DNA of 64,000 nucleotides. Source: Chloroflexi bacterium CFX4. Its GTDB lineage: Bacteria > Chloroflexota > Anaerolineae > Aggregatilineales > UBA2796. Shown piece by piece: positions 34,633 to 43,583 of the stretch. Each line of letters begins with the position of its first letter. The first letter of the stretch is position 1. The position numbers and the translations under genes were made by a program. The stretch covers positions 1-64,000 of the forward strand of contig QWHC01000003.1 of the NCBI GenBank assembly GCA_021404685.1, given 5' to 3'. The notes beneath the pieces were generated by a model. It ran no database searches. It was not told where the DNA came from and saw only the letters and a program-made list of their open reading frames with translations.

Positions 34633-34930
34633 GCCTGTGCGCCTTGTGTAAAGCGAAATAAGTTGGCGGCTGCTGAACCAAGCGCATTAAAAATAGTAGG
34701 GTCAGCCGCTTCTGTGCGCTTCAAATAACTGTATTGAGGTTGAGGATGGTAATTCGCGCTCAGCGTGCCAACTGCGCTCCTTTCATTATCATGGAGAGCG
34801 CGCCAAATTGCAATGGTCTGACCTTCAGGGCTTGGCAGCGCGCTATGATGGACAAGTTGCATATACGTAAAGTTCTGATAGCATTAGGGACACACGCGGC
34901 TATTCCGAACCGCTCGGACGGAGGCGATTA

Positions 34931-35989
34931 GTGGGTAATCCTGTTTCCATCATGATTATAGGTGGGTTGGCGGCACTTGCCTCCGGATTGGGCGTGCGCT
35001 TCATTCGCCAATACGCTGCACAACAAACCGAGACACCCCTCATAGTAGTACATACTGCCACACCACGCGGCGGCGGCTTAGCGATCTTGGCGGTGGTGCT
35101 GATGATCTTCATGCCCTTCGGGCTAGGGCTGAGCAGCGACCCAAGCCTTGTGGTGCGCTTTTCGCTGGCGGGCGCGCTGATGGCGTTCATCGGTTTCTAT
35201 GAAGACTTTCGGACGCTGCCACGCCCAATGCGCCTATTGGTGCAGGCGGCGGCGGCGCTGATCTTCGTGCCAGCCACGCCGATCACCACCTTGGCATTGC
35301 CCGCGCTCACCATTGAGATTCCGCTATGGTTTGGCTACCTGATTGCTGTGCTGTGGATTGTCGGCTTGACGAACGTCTACTGCTATATGGATGGCATTAA
35401 CGGCTTGGCAAGTGGGCAAGCCGTCCTGGCGGCAGGCATTTGGGCAATCATTGGCTGGCTGAGCGATGCGCCGTTGGTCATGCTGTTGGCAACCCTGATC
35501 GCGGGCAGCTCGCTTGGCTTTGGCGTCTATAATTTGCCACCAAAGAGCATCTTTTTAGGTGAAGTTGGCAGCAGTTTCCTCGGTTTTAGCCTTGCCGCCT
35601 TGCCGCTGCTGGCTGTTGGGCAGGGCGAGTCGCCGCGCTTGCTGGTCAGTGGCGTGCTGATCATGTCCCTGTTCACCTTTGATGCAGCCCTTACCTTTGT
35701 GCGCTATCTGCTGGCAGGCGGTGAGGATGAACACGCCAACCGTTCGCACCTCTACCAACGCCTGCTCAAACTGGGCGATTCACCGCTGCGCGTCCTATCG
35801 CTCTATTTGCTGCTCTCAACGGGCTTTGGAGTCGTCGGCTTGCTCTATTGGCAATCTGCTACACCTTCGCTGCTCTTGGCAGTTGGCATGGTCTGCCTAA
35901 CGCTCTACGCATGGATCAAGCGCCGCGAAACACAGCATGAGCCGTTTCCCAATCCACTCAGCATGAAAGATGATGCCAAACACACATGA
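34931..35989 (+). CDS. Glycosyltransferase family 4 phospho-sugar transferase (MraY/WecA-like)
   Basis: The 352-residue membrane protein starts at a GTG with GGAGG upstream. It has about ten membrane helices and the family motifs: TPRGGGLAIL, GFYEDFRTLP, MDGINGLA, FLGEVGSSFLGF, EDEHANRSHLYQRL. These enzymes move a sugar-1-phosphate from a UDP-sugar to undecaprenyl phosphate and start peptidoglycan or surface-polysaccharide synthesis. The genes after it (35986 and 37164) are glycosyltransferases with overlapping start and stop codons, which favours a surface-glycan role over MraY. The 298 bases upstream show no clear feature. Confidence 0.85.
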   Translation: MGNPVSIMIIGGLAALASGLGVRFIRQYAAQQTETPLIVVHTATPRGGGLAILAVVLMIFMPFGLGLSSDPSLVVRFSLAGALMAFIGFYEDFRTLPRPMRLLVQAAAALIFVPATPITTLALPALTIEIPLWFGYLIAVLWIVGLTNVYCYMDGINGLASGQAVLAAGIWAIIGWLSDAPLVMLLATLIAGSSLGFGVYNLPPKSIFLGEVGSSFLGFSLAALPLLAVGQGESPRLLVSGVLIMSLFTFDAALTFVRYLLAGGEDEHANRSHLYQRLLKLGDSPLRVLSLYLLLSTGFGVVGLLYWQSATPSLLLAVGMVCLTLYAWIKRRETQHEPFPNPLSMKDDAKHT

Positions 35990-37164
35990 AACTGTTGTTC
36001 ATTGCTTCGTCGCTCGATCTGCGGCAGCCTTTCAGCGCCACGCCTGCTTGGTGGCAGCTTTTGAAAGGGCTGTATGAAATTGGCGTAGATGTCCTTGCGA
36101 CCACCTATCAAGGACCTGCTATCGAATCGTTATGGTGGCGTGCGCTGCCGAATCCGGTGCGCGCACAGGGCGACGCCTTCAAGGCAGTGCGCGATCTGAT
36201 CAAGCGCGGTGGCAAAGAAAAGCAGGTAGAGACTTCTCGCAGCGGCGAAACACGGACGGATCGCCTCCAGCGCGAGATCGCGCAGCGCGTGGTGATGCCG
36301 CGTTGGCGCGCCTTTATGGATCGCACCTTCAAAGCACACCCAGATATTGACGCAGTGATTTTCCTGACCATCCCGCTGAATCACGTGGTCGGTTTGGCGG
36401 CGCATGTGCAGGGCAAATTCGGCAAGCCCGTGCTGTATTATGATGGTGATGTACCTGCCAGCCTGCCGCAGTTTGCCGGCTTTGCCAGCGGCTTTAAGAT
36501 GTACTTTGGCGCGGACGTGAGTGAGTATGCAGGCTTTATCTCCAACAGCTATGGTGGCGCGCAAATGCTGCGCGAACTTGGCGCACGGCAGGCGCACGTG
36601 CTTTACTATGGCGCGGATGCTGATGTCTTCAGCCCTGTAGACGTGCCGAAAACTATTGATGTGTTCTTCTATGGACACACCCGCGAATACCGTGAGTCAT
36701 GGATTGATGCCATGCTGATGAATGCCAGCCGCGCCATGCCTGAAGCACGTTTCGCCGTGCGCGGCAGAAGCTTGGGCAGCCTTGGGCGCGCCCAAATGCT
36801 GCCCTACCTTTCCTTCAGCAAGCTGCGCGAGTATGCTTGCCGCGCTAAGATCAACCTGTGTATCACGCGCAAGGCGCACGCTTCTGTGTTCGCCTCGTCC
36901 AGCTCGCGCCCGTTTGAGTTGGCAAGTTTAGGTGCCTGCATCGTGGCAAATCCCTATTTAGGCATTGAGACGTGGTTTGAGCCAGAGCGCGAGATCATCT
37001 TGCTCGAAAATGCCGAAGAAGCTGTGGAGCGCTACCGTTGGCTGCTGACAAACGACTCGGTGCGGCAGGCAATTGGGGCGGCAGCGCGGCAGCGCGTGCT
37101 GGCAGAACACACTTTTCGCCACCGCGCCCAAGACTTGGTGCAGATTGTGAGGCAGCACATCTGA
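35986..37164 (+). CDS. Glycosyltransferase (CgeB/GT-B type)
   Basis: The 392-residue protein overlaps the previous gene by four bases (ATGA). It has a GT-B layout: an N-terminal KLLFIASSLDLRQPF strand, a middle part ending in SNSYGGAQMLRELGARQAHVLYYGADADVF, and a C-terminal nucleotide-sugar domain (FELASLGACIVANPYLGIE). It ends in HTFRHRAQDLVQIV, typical of CgeB-like transferases. It likely adds a sugar to a lipid-linked glycan made with the other two genes of the operon. Confidence 0.75.
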   Translation: MKLLFIASSLDLRQPFSATPAWWQLLKGLYEIGVDVLATTYQGPAIESLWWRALPNPVRAQGDAFKAVRDLIKRGGKEKQVETSRSGETRTDRLQREIAQRVVMPRWRAFMDRTFKAHPDIDAVIFLTIPLNHVVGLAAHVQGKFGKPVLYYDGDVPASLPQFAGFASGFKMYFGADVSEYAGFISNSYGGAQMLRELGARQAHVLYYGADADVFSPVDVPKTIDVFFYGHTREYRESWIDAMLMNASRAMPEARFAVRGRSLGSLGRAQMLPYLSFSKLREYACRAKINLCITRKAHASVFASSSSRPFELASLGACIVANPYLGIETWFEPEREIILLENAEEAVERYRWLLTNDSVRQAIGAAARQRVLAEHTFRHRAQDLVQIVRQHI

Positions 37165-38819
37165 TGTTGGCGTGGCTGATCGCACTGATCGGCTTGGGCA
37201 GCCAATATTTCTGGGCGCGCTATTTGGTGCGCGGCGAGCCGATCCTGACCCTGCTAACAGCGCTTGGGCTAGGTGGTGGCGCGCTCTCGCTCAGTATGCT
37301 GTGGCAAGGGCTGCTGGGTATGCCGATCACGCCACAAGCGACGCTCATAAGCTGCCTTGCGCTTGGCGCGGTCGGTTGGTGGGTGTGGCAGCGCGCCACA
37401 ATCACACCAGAGCGCTACATCACGCCCTACCGTTTGCCCGTGCGGCGCGGCGTGATCTTTATCTTGGTGTTGACGGCTGCCCTGATCCTGTTCAACGCCG
37501 CCTATTGGTTCTACAACCGTGATGATGCCATTGCGATCTATGCCCGCTTTGGCAAGCAAATCGCGCTGATGAGCAGCCTGCCCGAACTGAACAACGCCGC
37601 GCTTTATGAGGCATATCCGATGTTCATGCCGCTGCTGTACGCCTTTGTGCATCAGCTTTCGGGCAGCTTCAACGACAGCCTTGCCGCCTTCATGAGCGCC
37701 TTGTATGCGGTTGGTGTATTGGGTGCAGCCTATGCACTGGGACGCGAACTCTTTAATGCACCAATTGGGCTGAGCGCTGCCTTGCTTTTGGCGCTTGCGC
37801 CACTCTTCACCGATTGGGCATCAGCAGGCTATACCGATTTGCCGTGTGCCTTCTTCTTCGGCATGAGCGCGCTGTTCACGGCGCGTTGGGCGCGCACTGC
37901 GGCTTGGCAAGAGGCGCTCTTAGCAGGCGTGATGGCAGGCTTGGCAGCTTGGATGAAGAACAGCGGCTTGCTAGTGTTGGGCGCCTTCGGAGTCTGGTTC
38001 GCCTATCGGCTGTTGGTGGGCAGGCAGACCTGGCGCACTGAGCTGCGCGGCGCAGCGCTGATCGGGATCGGCTTCCTCGCAATCTGCGGTGCGTGGTATG
38101 CGCGCAACCTGCTTATGATCGGCGTGCTGGTGCCGCCTACCGGCTGGACGTGGTTAGCGCAGCGCACGCTGAGCAATTTGTTTCCCTACCTCAGCGAGAC
38201 GGGCTATCTGTTCATTAGTTATGCGCTGACCTTAGGCGTGATGTTCACGCTTGGGCGCGCCCTGCTGCGCCGCCACACGGAATCGGTGCTGTTGGCGGCG
38301 TTTTATATGCCGTTCTTTGCTGTGTGGTGGCTGTTCTTCAGCTATGATGAGCGCTTTCTGTTGGCGCTGAGCGCACCTGCGGCGGTCATGGCGGCGGAAG
38401 CATTGCGCGTTTGCCTTGCGCCGTTATTTAGGCGTCTGCCGTTGCGCCACCGCGCCGCGCTGATGCTTCTCGCGCTGGTCAGCAGCTTTTTCGCGCTCTA
38501 CAGCGCAGTGGACTATAAGGCAGAACTGGTGCGTGCGCCGCTGATGGACATCGAGGCGCGCTGGCGTGTGGTGTTCGGTGCGCGCTACGATGTGGCGCAC
38601 TATTTGAAAACGCTACCAAGCGCTGCGCAGGTCTGGACGAGCGATCAAATCTTGTTCTATCACGCGGACGGTGTGCAGGTCATTACGGGCGGCTTGCCGA
38701 ACGCACCGCAAGCAAACGGCTACATTGTGCTGAGTCCGCTTGAAGGGCTGCCGCCGTATTTTGGCGAACGCACAGCGCTCTACAGGTTGGCGGGCTGGCG
38801 TGTCTATTCAATCGAGTGA
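37164..38819 (+). CDS. Integral-membrane glycosyltransferase (PMT/ArnT/GT39-like)
   Basis: The 551-residue protein starts MLAWLIALIG; its ATG shares a base with the preceding TGA. Upstream frame extension to 37038 overlaps the previous gene and is rejected. It has about twelve membrane helices. An external loop after the second-third helices carries FYNRDDAIAIYARFGKQIAL, the Asp region typical of GT-C enzymes that use polyprenyl-phosphate sugars. No clear family match was possible. With the two genes before it, it suggests synthesis or transfer of a surface glycan. Confidence 0.7.
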   Translation: MLAWLIALIGLGSQYFWARYLVRGEPILTLLTALGLGGGALSLSMLWQGLLGMPITPQATLISCLALGAVGWWVWQRATITPERYITPYRLPVRRGVIFILVLTAALILFNAAYWFYNRDDAIAIYARFGKQIALMSSLPELNNAALYEAYPMFMPLLYAFVHQLSGSFNDSLAAFMSALYAVGVLGAAYALGRELFNAPIGLSAALLLALAPLFTDWASAGYTDLPCAFFFGMSALFTARWARTAAWQEALLAGVMAGLAAWMKNSGLLVLGAFGVWFAYRLLVGRQTWRTELRGAALIGIGFLAICGAWYARNLLMIGVLVPPTGWTWLAQRTLSNLFPYLSETGYLFISYALTLGVMFTLGRALLRRHTESVLLAAFYMPFFAVWWLFFSYDERFLLALSAPAAVMAAEALRVCLAPLFRRLPLRHRAALMLLALVSSFFALYSAVDYKAELVRAPLMDIEARWRVVFGARYDVAHYLKTLPSAAQVWTSDQILFYHADGVQVITGGLPNAPQANGYIVLSPLEGLPPYFGERTALYRLAGWRVYSIE

Positions 38820-38828
38820 AGGTGAGGC

Positions 38829-39635
38829 ATGGCACACGGCGCATTGCTGCCCATTGGCGGCGCGGAGGACAAGACGGCAAAACGGACGGTCTTGAGTCGG
38901 TTTGTGGCGCTGTGCGGCGGAAGCGCGGCGCGCATCGCCGTGATTGCGGCTGCCTCTGCTGTGCCGGAAGAAAGCGGCGGGCGCTATGTGGAGGTCTTCA
39001 GCGCGTTGGGCGCAGCACAGGTGGAAGCCATTCCGATCAAGGCGCGCCGTGATGCCGAGTCTGATGAGGCAGTGGCGGCACTGCGTGCTGCGACGGGCAT
39101 TTTCTTCACGGGTGGCGATCAATTGAAATTGGTCGGCTTACTAGGTGGTACACGGCTGCACAGCGCGCTGCACGAACAACACGCGGCGGGCGTGACGGTA
39201 GGTGGCACCAGTGCCGGCGCCTCGGCGCTCAGCCTGCACATGATCGCCTTTGGGCGTGGCGGCGCAGCACCGCAGCAGCGCATGGTGCAGTTGGCGGCGG
39301 GCTTGGGCTTGTGCGCGCCGCTGATCATTGATCAGCACTTTCGGCAGCGGGATCGGATCGGGCGCTTGTTGGCAGCGGTCGCACTTAATCCGCAGTTATT
39401 GGGCGTGGGCATTGACGAAAACACTGCTCTACTCATCACGGCGGCGGGCAGGGCAGAAGTGATCGGCAGCGGCAGCGTAACGGTGGTGGATGGTGGCGCG
39501 CTCAGCTACACAGATACGCACGCGGTGAAGGGCTACGGCGTGATTGCCCTGCACGATGTTCGGCTGCACATCCTGACGGCAGGGCATGGCTACGATCTGA
39601 ATAGGCGCCAGCCAATCCCGCCTGCCTCGCCTTAG
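38829..39635 (+). CDS. Cyanophycinase (peptidase family S51)
   Basis: The 268-residue protein has the S51 pattern: GALLPIGGAEDK at the start, FFTGGDQLKLV, the nucleophile Ser in VGGTSAGASAL, IIDQHFRQRDRIGRLL, and GVGIDENTALL. The GAEDK and SAG elements and the final TGGD support cyanophycinase, which cleaves cyanophycin, a stored Asp-Arg polymer, to dipeptides. No cyanophycin synthetase is in the window, so it may scavenge polymer from other cells or the synthetase lies elsewhere. Its last codon overlaps the convergent membrane-protein gene by four bases. Confidence 0.85.
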   Translation: MAHGALLPIGGAEDKTAKRTVLSRFVALCGGSAARIAVIAAASAVPEESGGRYVEVFSALGAAQVEAIPIKARRDAESDEAVAALRAATGIFFTGGDQLKLVGLLGGTRLHSALHEQHAAGVTVGGTSAGASALSLHMIAFGRGGAAPQQRMVQLAAGLGLCAPLIIDQHFRQRDRIGRLLAAVALNPQLLGVGIDENTALLITAAGRAEVIGSGSVTVVDGGALSYTDTHAVKGYGVIALHDVRLHILTAGHGYDLNRRQPIPPASP

Positions 39636-39958
39636 GTGCGTGTCCGTTCGCGGCGCGCCTCTATCTCATGCAAGGCATCCACGCGCTTGCTGATGTCCTC
39701 AGCGGCAAAGCGCGCCATACTGAGATTGCGCGCCACATCTTGGAAGAGCGTTACCAACTCTGCCAAGATCAACAAGGGCAAACCAATTGCCAGAACGAAC
39801 ACAAGTTGCAGGATCAAAAGCCAAACGTCTAGATTATCCCTACCAACGGCAGGGCTGCTTGCAGAAGCAAACGATCCGAAAAACCCGATGACCAACACTG
39901 CGTAACCAACAATTTGCAACAAGCCCTTCAGCGTATTTAGTATTGGGTACTGATTCAT
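39632..39958 (-). CDS. Small membrane protein, unknown function
   Basis: The 108-residue protein begins MNQYPILNTLKG at 39958, with GGAGG upstream. It has two membrane helices (about 10-33 and 42-68) and a charged helical tail (RFAAEDISKRVDALHEIEARRERTR). This shape is shared by small membrane proteins that modulate larger complexes, but no family was recognised. It could be downstream of the gene at 40128 were it not for the hairpin at 40005-40045 between them. Confidence 0.6.
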   Translation of the reverse strand: MNQYPILNTLKGLLQIVGYAVLVIGFFGSFASASSPAVGRDNLDVWLLILQLVFVLAIGLPLLILAELVTLFQDVARNLSMARFAAEDISKRVDALHEIEARRERTRT

Positions 39959-40004
39959 AGCAAACCTCCTCACTTCGCAGATACACACATGCAAGTTTAA
40001 CAAT

Positions 40005-40045
40005 CAGCCCGTTGCCTTGACCATAAGATTGCGGGCAACGGGCTG
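40005..40045 (-). terminator. Perfect 12-bp hairpin after the secreted SH3 protein gene
   Basis: CAGCCCGTTGCC and GGCAACGGGCTG pair across a 17-base loop, about 83 bases after the stop codon of the gene ending at 40128. No T-run follows. Confidence 0.5.
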
Positions 40046-40127
40046 CTGTACCCTGTTGGCGGCATACGTTCCGCCTCTACTATGTTACGGATTGCGGATC
40101 AGGATCGGATGTGTGGGCTGCCCTTGT

Positions 40128-40976
40128 CTAGCGGCTTGGCGGCGCAGAGTCTTTCAACTGCTGAAGCACAAGATCATCGGCAAGCCCGCGATCTTCCTCG
40201 AAAATCTCCAAGAAGTAGCTTTCAGCATCACCCTCAGCCGTCCAGCCTTCGCGTGTGCCAAACTGGACGCGCCACCACGCGAAGCCATCGCCACAGATCG
40301 GACCTTCCAGCACTTTCAGCACAGCCTCTTCTTCACGGACGCCCAAATTTAGGTAGGGCGGCACTTGGAAAAGCCGATTAGCGGTGCGTGCAGGTGCGGC
40401 GCGCACATTATTCGGCGTCTCGCCGACCACAACGACGCGCAAGCCAACCACCAAGCGCGAAGGCGCGTTACCTTCGCAGCGGAAGAGTGCCTCACGCGGA
40501 TCATCCTCATCTTCACCGAAGGTCAGCAGCCATGTGCGCGTTTGTTGGACTTCAAAGCCCGTGAAGGACTCGGTCAGTATGGCGCGAGTTGGGCTGATCA
40601 TGACAAGGCTGAAAATGCTGTAGCTGCGCGAATAGTCCACCTCATCCAGCACAATTTGATCGGACACATAGCCACCTTCAACGCGCTCTAAGGTGCCTTG
40701 GATGGGCGTATCCAGATATTCCTCATAAACCGAGACGCCATTGATCACAAATTGCAGCGATTCGCCGTCGTCGCTGACAGTGATCGGCAGTGGGACGGCA
40801 GGTTCAGTGTAAAGCGGCAACACATTCCGAAAAACGTATTCGCCCGTCCCTTCCAGCGGATAGGCGCGCCAATCGCCGGAGTGTGGCGCGAAATCTTCCG
40901 CCTGAGCAGGGCTACTGGCGGCGGTGCTAATCAACAAAGCGACACCCACAAACAAACTAAAGATTTTACGAGACAT
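40128..40976 (-). CDS. Secreted SH3-like-domain protein
   Basis: The 282-residue protein starts MSRKIFSLF with a signal peptide ending near SSPAQA. Residues about 35-175 are a beta-rich domain of unknown type. Residues about 185-245 form an SH3b fold (NVRAAPARTANRLFQV, WWRVQFGTREGWTAE). The tail is acidic. A GAGGAGG site is upstream. Function unknown; SH3b domains often bind cell-wall material. The gene follows 41003-41701 on the same strand. Confidence 0.6.
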   Translation of the reverse strand: MSRKIFSLFVGVALLISTAASSPAQAEDFAPHSGDWRAYPLEGTGEYVFRNVLPLYTEPAVPLPITVSDDGESLQFVINGVSVYEEYLDTPIQGTLERVEGGYVSDQIVLDEVDYSRSYSIFSLVMISPTRAILTESFTGFEVQQTRTWLLTFGEDEDDPREALFRCEGNAPSRLVVGLRVVVVGETPNNVRAAPARTANRLFQVPPYLNLGVREEEAVLKVLEGPICGDGFAWWRVQFGTREGWTAEGDAESYFLEIFEEDRGLADDLVLQQLKDSAPPSR

Positions 40977-41002
40977 AGCAGAAACACCTCCTCAATGGAA
41001 CG

Positions 41003-41701
41003 TTATGGATTAACGGTGATGACAACGTCATTTGAACGTACTTCGCCCGCCCACACGCCCTGATCACGGAAAATCGGCGTCGGTGTCAGTGCGCTTGGGG
41101 CTGGAAGCTGACCACGTACTGCATTCCGATAAACAGCGATGATGCGGTATTGCTGTCCCGGCGTGACGCCGCTGGCAGCAAGGCGTGCGGGATCAATCTC
41201 CACACGGACGTTGCAGCGCGCACGCGGCGGCAGCACGCGCAGCAGGTTGCGGTCAAATGCCTGTGGCTGCGGCACTTGTGGGCGGAAGGTGAACGGCTCG
41301 CCGGCGACGCGCCCATTCAGAGCTTGGATGGCAAAGACGAGTCCCGGCTCTTGCTGGGTGAAGCGAAAGCGGATGCTCGGCTCATCGTAAAAGAGCGTGA
41401 GCGGCGCCAGGCTGTTGTTAACAAGGCGCACTTCCATCACCAATGGCTGGCTGGCGCTGATGGTCGGTTGGTAGACGATCAGCTCGACGTTCAGCACAGA
41501 CGGATCAACCAACGTTGCCAACACGGATTGGTTGTTGCCCGTGATGATCGGGCGTGACATGCTGTTGCAATCTAGTCCGCTCTCCACGCCGGGGAAAAAG
41601 CGCGTGATGAACAGCACGCTCAGATAGATGAGGGCTGCCACAATAATTAAGCGCCCATTCGGATCATTGTAATATTCCCGAACCCGTCTAATGCCAAACA
41701 T
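41003..41701 (-). CDS. Membrane-anchored protein, unknown function
   Basis: The 232-residue protein has one N-terminal membrane helix (about 17-36, LIIVAALIYLSVLFITRFF) and an external domain of beta-sandwich character (VLNVELIVYQPTISASQPLVM, VRLVNNSLAPLTL). No family was recognised. It lies just downstream of miaA on the same strand, so it may be transcribed with the tRNA-modification gene. Confidence 0.55.
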   Translation of the reverse strand: MFGIRRVREYYNDPNGRLIIVAALIYLSVLFITRFFPGVESGLDCNSMSRPIITGNNQSVLATLVDPSVLNVELIVYQPTISASQPLVMEVRLVNNSLAPLTLFYDEPSIRFRFTQQEPGLVFAIQALNGRVAGEPFTFRPQVPQPQAFDRNLLRVLPPRARCNVRVEIDPARLAASGVTPGQQYRIIAVYRNAVRGQLPAPSALTPTPIFRDQGVWAGEVRSNDVVITVNP

Positions 41702-41706
41702 GCGGT

Positions 41707-42651
41707 CTACCTATCTCCTGAAGCCACATGGTAATTGTGCCACACGGCAATCGTGTTGAAAACGGCTGCCGTATCCATTGCTGTGAACCACTGCGGCGCG
41801 CCATGATGCCGAAACCACGTCTCTTGGCGGCGCACAAAGGTGCGCGTTTCGCGCTTGATAGCGGCAACGGCTGCCTCAAGGCTACACTCGCCGCGCAGGT
41901 ATGCGCCAAGCTGCGCGTAGCCCAGCCCGCTCATGGCAGGCAAGCGCCAATCATAGCCGCGTTCGCGCAAAGCCTCAACTTCTGCCAATAAGCCAACTTC
42001 CATCATATGGTCAATACGGGCATCAAGGCGCGGAAAAAGCACCTCACGCGGCAGGTGTAGCCCGATCTCCAGCACGCGATAGGGCGGTGGCGCTTTGCGG
42101 CGCTGCTGGCTGAAGGGCTGTCCGCTGATCAGGCAGACCTCTAAGGCGCGGATCAGGCGGCGGGCATTATGCGGATCAATGCGTGCTGCCGAGTCGGGAT
42201 CAAGGGCGCGCAGCCGTTCGACCAAGGCAGCCGTCCCGCCTTCGGCAGCCAGTGCCTCTAGTTCGGCGCGCAAGGCGGCATTCGGTGGCACTTCGGGCGT
42301 CTGCCAGCCTTCCAACACAGCCGTCACATACTGCCCAGTGCCGCCCACTAACAAAGGCAACTTGCCGCGCTGGTGAATGTTTTCGATGGCAGCGTAGGCA
42401 AGCGCTTGGTATTCTGCCAACGTCAGGGGCTGATCAGGATCGGTCACATCAATCAGGTGGTGCGGCGCGGCGGCGCGTTCAGCAGGCGTTGGCTTTGCCG
42501 TGCCGATCTCCATGGAGCGGTAAATTTGGCGGCTATCCGCACCGACGATCTCACCATTAAAGCGCTGCGCGATCTGGATAGCAAGGGCAGTTTTGCCAAT
42601 GCCCGTCGCACCGATGAGCGCGATCAGCGGCAAGCTACCAGGCGACGGCAT
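41707..42651 (-). CDS. miaA: tRNA dimethylallyltransferase
   Basis: The 314-residue protein has the MiaA hallmarks: P-loop [44 protein letters not shown], and a later R-x-E-x-Q-x-WFR end ([10 protein letters not shown]). MiaA adds a dimethylallyl group to A37 of tRNAs that read UNN codons. It overlaps the YraN-type gene by 17 bases, an arrangement that suggests coupled expression. Confidence 0.95.
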   Translation of the reverse strand: MPSPGSLPLIALIGATGIGKTALAIQIAQRFNGEIVGADSRQIYRSMEIGTAKPTPAERAAAPHHLIDVTDPDQPLTLAEYQALAYAAIENIHQRGKLPLLVGGTGQYVTAVLEGWQTPEVPPNAALRAELEALAAEGGTAALVERLRALDPDSAARIDPHNARRLIRALEVCLISGQPFSQQRRKAPPPYRVLEIGLHLPREVLFPRLDARIDHMMEVGLLAEVEALRERGYDWRLPAMSGLGYAQLGAYLRGECSLEAAVAAIKRETRTFVRRQETWFRHHGAPQWFTAMDTAAVFNTIAVWHNYHVASGDR

Positions 42652-43000
42652 CGCGGATGATCTCCACTGTGCCGCTGTGGTAATCTACGGCGGCAAGATC
42701 AAGGCGGAAGGCTGCCTCACTTTGGTCAATAGCTTGCAGATATGCCTGCGCTGCGCTGAGCATATGTGCTGCTTTGCGCGCCGTCAGGCTCTCAATGGCA
42801 GCAGAAATGCCCGCTGTGCAGCCGCGCACTTCCACAAAGACCCACTCGCCATCCTGCTGCGCGATCAGGTCAATCTCGCCTTCAGGGCAGCGCCAATTGC
42901 GCGCCACGATCTGGTAGCCTGCCTGCCGCAGTGCTTGTTCGGCAAGTGCTTCGCCGCGTGCGCCTTGTATGCGGCGGTTGGGTGTGGTGGAACTGCTCAT
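42635..43000 (-). CDS. UPF0102 (YraN) endonuclease-fold protein
   Basis: The 121-residue protein has the YraN layout: [29 protein letters not shown], then GEIDLIA, WVFVEVR, and the Lys/Arg-containing helix of the PD-(D/E)XK-like fold. YraN proteins are linked to DNA processing but their exact role is unclear. It precedes miaA with a 17-base overlap and is divergent from the cNMP-binding gene at 43078. Confidence 0.85.
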   Translation of the reverse strand: MSSSTTPNRRIQGARGEALAEQALRQAGYQIVARNWRCPEGEIDLIAQQDGEWVFVEVRGCTAGISAAIESLTARKAAHMLSAAQAYLQAIDQSEAAFRLDLAAVDYHSGTVEIIRDAVAW

Positions 43001-43077
43001 CTACGTTTGCTGCCACTTTCTGCAAGGCGGCGTCCGTGCTACAATGCAGCAGCACACTGCAAGGAGTTTTGGACGCT

Positions 43078-43575
43078 ATGTCTTCAATTGTCTCTATCTT
43101 ACGGCAAGCTGATATTTTTTACGAACTGACACCGACTCAGCTAGAGTTAATTGCCTCGATTGGCACAGAGAAAACCTTCCAACGCGGCGACCTGATCTTT
43201 GCCGAAAAAACAGAGGGCAAAGAACTATACATCATCGCCAATGGTGAAGTGGAGATTGAGCTTGATCCGGCATTGGTCGGGCGCGAAACAACCGATACGC
43301 TCTTTGTGATCGCCACGCTTGGGCGCGGACAGTCCTTTGGTGAGGTGGCGCTGGTGGATGAGGGAATGCGCTCTGCCGGCGCACGGGCAGCCGCACACGA
43401 TACGCGCTTGGTAGTCATCCCACGCGATAAGCTGATGCTGCTCTGCGATACCTATCCGCAGCTTGGCTACCGCCTGATGCGTAACCTTGCCGCCGATCTT
43501 GCTATGAAAATCCGCAACGCCGATTTGAACATCCGCGAACGGCTCTACTGGCAAAGCCGCCCGAAAACATCCTGA
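43078..43575 (+). CDS. Cyclic-nucleotide-binding-domain protein without HTH
   Basis: The 165-residue protein starts MSSIVSILRQADIF, set by AAGGAG twelve bases upstream; frames extending to 42766 are shadow. It has a cNMP-binding barrel (FQRGDLIFAEKTEGKELYIIANGEVEIEL, GQSFGEVALVDEGMRSAGARAA) and a C-terminal helix. No DNA-binding domain follows, as in the protein at 18438. It is likely a cyclic-nucleotide-responsive adaptor; the effector is unknown. The gene is convergent with recO. Confidence 0.75.
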   Translation: MSSIVSILRQADIFYELTPTQLELIASIGTEKTFQRGDLIFAEKTEGKELYIIANGEVEIELDPALVGRETTDTLFVIATLGRGQSFGEVALVDEGMRSAGARAAAHDTRLVVIPRDKLMLLCDTYPQLGYRLMRNLAADLAMKIRNADLNIRERLYWQSRPKTS

Positions 43576-43583
43576 GCAGGCGG

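Noticed and set aside
37038..37163. Longer N-terminus for the membrane glycosyltransferase
   Set aside because: It would overlap the previous gene by 127 bases; the ATG at 37164 starts directly with a membrane helix.
42766..43077. N-terminal extension of the cNMP-binding protein
   Set aside because: It lies antisense to the YraN-type gene; AAGGAG before 43078 fixes the start.
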